Below the pieces are notes generated by a model, which was not told the DNA's origin, searched no databases, and saw nothing but the letters and a program-made list of their open reading frames with translations. Of a DNA stretch of 64,000 nt, positions 39,334-64,000 are shown piece by piece; position 1 is the first letter of the stretch; every line of letters begins with the position of its first letter. Position numbers and translations under genes: made by a program. This DNA comes from Owenia fusiformis (Eukaryota; Annelida; Polychaeta; Sabellida; Oweniidae), in NCBI GenBank assembly GCA_903813345.2, contig CAIIXF020000009.1, positions 29,302,740-29,366,739 on the forward strand, written 5' to 3'.

Positions 39334-39793
39334 ATTAGAATATAGTCCGGAGTACGGATACTAGCGGTTACCGTTGGTTATTTGGTTTTCTGTATAAAAA
39401 AGCTTTTCTCCTTTTCTGTCCCGTCGCAGCGCCATCTAGTGTTTGATAAATGAATCAAGGTTTATTTTCGATAGGGTAAGTACTAATCTATCAGGAAACA
39501 TTTACAAGTTTGGTTAGAAACAGAATTTTTATAGATGGCGGAGTGATTTTTGAGACTATATAGAGCAGAATAATTTTCTGAAACAGGTAGCTTTACGGTG
39601 GTAGCTCTCTCCAGATTCAGTTATCTCAAAAACGGTGTGGTCACCGTATGCTTATTTTGTAACGGCAAGCTAGACAAGACTCCAATGAACACTGGGCACT
39701 GTTTCGCTGAGCTAGATCTGTGCCCATGAATATATTATGAAATGAAACGTTATAATGGTCGTCAATGGGATTTTTTACTGCAATCTTGACCCT
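39334..39793. repeat. 460-base direct repeat, copy 2
   Basis: Near-perfect copy of 38016-38475 in the same orientation. The base before it and after it differ from those at copy 1, which fixes the ends. Confidence 0.9.
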
Positions 39794-42371
39794 TAGATTT
39801 AGAAGCAACTTCAAACTTGGCTTGGCAAGGCAAATATTTTTTACAATTTAGGTGTAGAAGAACAACATCAAATCTTACCTCCTGAATGCATCCACTTTAT
39901 GTTACTATCAATTTCTGAATAATACTGGCCTTTATTTGTCAGCCAATATCATCGCTAGGTGTCCTAATCCTTTAAATCAATAAAAAGCACAAAAAGTTTT
40001 GATTTTTGTAGTTTTTCCAAAACGAGGCTATGACCCAAATAATTATTCTCACCTCCAAACAGGAGATTTGTTTACATTGGAGATATTGATTTTAATTCCC
40101 CGCTGAATAAGGCTCCCATCTCAAGCAATGCCCATGGCTGTATACAGCAAGCAGAGCTCTCTTTGTTAGAACAATTAATCTTTCTTCCAATAGTCAACGT
40201 GCATGTTCATTTGAAGTGTTGTTGTTTGAGTAAAAACCCATGGTAAAAATAAGCTCTGGAACAGTGAGCTGTAATTACCCCCCCCCCCCCCCAATAACAT
40301 GTTATCATAAGTGTATATAATCATATAAACATACAGTATACCAGGGAGTATACAGAACTTTCCACTATCCTCAGGCTCTTGGCTAGGATCTAGGCTAACA
40401 GAAGACGAGCAACACAACTGCAAATCGTCTTATCTGGGCTTAGGGTCCCAGCACAATCAACTCTTGAAGCACAATTAGTGTCAACAAAACACATTCATTC
40501 ATGAACAATCAAAACCAAAACAACCAGTGAGCCAATCACTATATTGATTTCTGATAAAACAAGTTACAAACTTTGCAATCAATGAATGTACAACAATCAG
40601 TAGCTGACTCTTCTCAACCATTTATCAGCACAGTGGTCTATTTCAAGTCACAATCAGTAGTTATTGATGGCAAAATGTATGAGGGGTCACTTGATGTCAA
40701 AAACGAATATGGCAGAATCAATTTATAGCGTTTGCTGCCAGTATACACGATCAATGTTCAAGCTAGAAGATTCATTGATATTACAATGTTTTTCAGTTCC
40801 ATCATTGCCATCATTGTCACATAACAATACCAATACCATGTATTTTACTGTTGTCAGTGTCACACACCACTCAGTGGAAGGTCACTTTCATTTAGTCATA
40901 TGAATGTTTTATAGCAATGTGATGACAATTCTTGTTGACATAAACGGATGTTCAAGCATTGTACATTTGATGTATCAGAGACAAACCCGAATGTTATGTG
41001 CTGTCAAGACTCATCCATCTCAGTCATGTTCAGCAGCTGCTTTTTCTGAAGCCTATATTTTGACTTCTATGATGATATATATTATATAGCCTAAGCTTGA
41101 TCTTTATAAAAGTGATGTGGAGTTGGGTTTTGGAGAATAATGTGAACAAAATTGATCCATTGGTACCTGCCTAAATGGATTGATTGACCAACAATCAGAC
41201 AATTAAGATTTTTGGACCAAAACTAAAGATAATTGGAAGGATTAATCATACATCAGATTGTATCAAATTTAAAAATCACATTGCCTAGATTTTTTTTTCT
41301 TCCAATCTCAACTAACAACTAAGTCAAGGGTATTACTGATCAATATTGGGATCCCTACTCAGTTTAGGTTACTTACACACAAACCAAAATACTTTTACAT
41401 TCATTTCATGTTTTATTTATTTACAATAAAATATATATGTACATGTACATAAAAATATCATTCAATACATTCAACTACCTTATTTGTCAGGTGAAAGACT
41501 GCATTACAAGGAGTGTGGGAGGAATAAGTGTCCTAGAGTTAAATGTCCCCTTTCTCTTTGTGCATGTATAGTAACCGAGTAAAGTCCACATAGAGGGTGA
41601 TGTTATCACCAGTGACCCTAGTAGTCAAACAGTGTCCTTTAAATTGCCGAGCTGATCATATTGTATTTAAACTAATCAATGGGAACAATTAGAACAAGGG
41701 ACACTTATCACTACCCAACACCATACATAGACATACAAGGAATTGAAAACATACTACATATTTCTGAGTATATAACCTGTTTGAATGATAAAATACAGTC
41801 AGAGACTATGGATCTGTACAAATGTAGGCTTATTATTTATATTTCATTTGATATTTACAATGGTTATATCAGTTTTTGGACGGATTAAAGAAAATAAATA
41901 AAGTGAAATGTAGGAATACCCCTTATTACAAATACAAATGGTACATCTTTAACCAGGGATTACCATATGTGCCACTGGTTTATGTACATATACAAAAGTA
42001 GAACAAATATAATAGACTTTGTTGAGTATCAAATTCAGAGGTGATACAATAATTACTGTCATTAATGTCATTATTTTGTTATTCTTTAATTTGTTTTTCA
42101 GATTCGCACAGGGTGGGAAAGACAAGTAGAGGTCTTTTTTATTAGGGAAATCGATGGCGAATTGCTGAATAAAATTGCTTACCAAATTAAATGCAAATAC
42201 AATTTGTTGTACAATGTAGAACCTTGATAAAATACATCATATCTCATGTACTTTAGTATCATAGTAAAACCTGCAGAGGAACAACTCCATAACCTATTAA
42301 CTTATTGCTAAATGAACCTCTTTAAGTGGAACACTTTTCAGAGATACCAAAGGTGTTCCACTTACACAGGC

Positions 42372-42377
42372 TTTATT
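42372..42377 (-). terminator. Candidate polyadenylation signal of IFT56
   Basis: AATAAA on the minus strand, about 140 bases past the canonical stop codon. Use is inferred. Confidence 0.35.
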
Positions 42378-42516
42378 GTTCAGTAATAACAACAATAAAG
42401 GAACTAACCAAATGAGTCTCAGTCCAAATTTTTGAACTTCCATGAAGAATAAAAGGTACAATGCAAAATGGTCAAAGGGAAAACAATATTTCTGACAAAC
42501 AGTCCATTCAGTTGCT

Positions 42517-63932
<21,416 letters not shown>

Positions 63933-64000
63933 CTGTAAACAAGAGGACATTTATCAATTAAACCAGGCTGAGCATAAGTAATCTTTAACTATTACCCTTT

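Larger units (their letters stand above)
38016..39793. mobile_element. Candidate small element with long terminal direct repeats
   Basis: Two 460-base direct repeats enclose 858 bases without coding capacity. The layout is like a miniature LTR element or one-and-a-bit units of a 1318-base tandem repeat. I do not see standard TG..CA ends, a clear primer-binding site or a polypurine tract, so the class is open. The near identity of the repeats implies a recent origin. Confidence 0.5.
37559..42516. other. Gap between Galpha and IFT56
   Basis: About 5 kb with no recognised exon. It holds the 460-base direct repeats (38016-39793), a 15-base poly-C tract at 40278-40292, and non-coding sequence. 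Open frames at 40175-41089 show no known domain. Confidence 0.5.

Noticed and set aside
40175-41089. Open frames upstream of the Galpha gene
   Set aside because: Short, overlapping on both strands and without domains.

Overview
This is a eukaryotic, AT-rich window from an animal genome. Genes are broken into short exons with GT-AG introns, introns are full of miniature inverted-repeat elements, and the recognisable genes (a ciliary IFT subunit, a heterotrimeric G-protein alpha subunit, C-type lectin domains) are metazoan. A Galpha of the rare Gv class plus abundant foldback elements suggests a marine invertebrate, possibly a lophotrochozoan such as a mollusc or brachiopod; that placement is a guess.

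Layout. 1-5.8 kb: no gene found, but about 170 bases near 3.2 kb resemble the 3' flank of the next gene, so a decayed paralogue probably lay here. 5842-21530 (+): an 11-exon gene whose exon phases all agree, giving 561 residues: signal peptide, C-type lectin domain, VHL beta domain, second C-type lectin domain, and a C-terminal ferritin-like four-helix domain lacking the ferroxidase ligands. I know of no described protein with this architecture; it is the main discovery of the window. Its 7.5-kb intron 6 holds a 6-kb composite inverted repeat. 21.5-30.6 kb: intergenic, mostly MITEs. 30817-37558 (-): a complete nine-exon Galpha gene (359 residues), best matching the Gv class, with a broken extra copy of its last exon just downstream. 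37.6-42.5 kb: intergenic, with a pair of 460-base direct repeats. 42517-63932 (-): IFT56/TTC26, 15 exon positions, lacking only the 5' end (about 45-50 residues).

IFT56 is unusual. Three of its exon positions exist twice, in tandem, with the same phase, open reading frames and splice sites. In all three pairs the copy lying first in transcription order is the more divergent, suggesting alternative isoforms chosen by mutually exclusive exons. One of its exon-intron junctions is amplified into about 24 copies of a 51-base repeat, each with a 5' splice site and all but one in frame. A 3.2-kb DDE transposon with apparently identical ~120-base terminal repeats sits in another intron, carrying a transposase and a divergently transcribed SANT/Myb-like gene.

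The genes show no obvious shared pathway. Assignments rest on reading the translation and splice phases by eye, with no database search.
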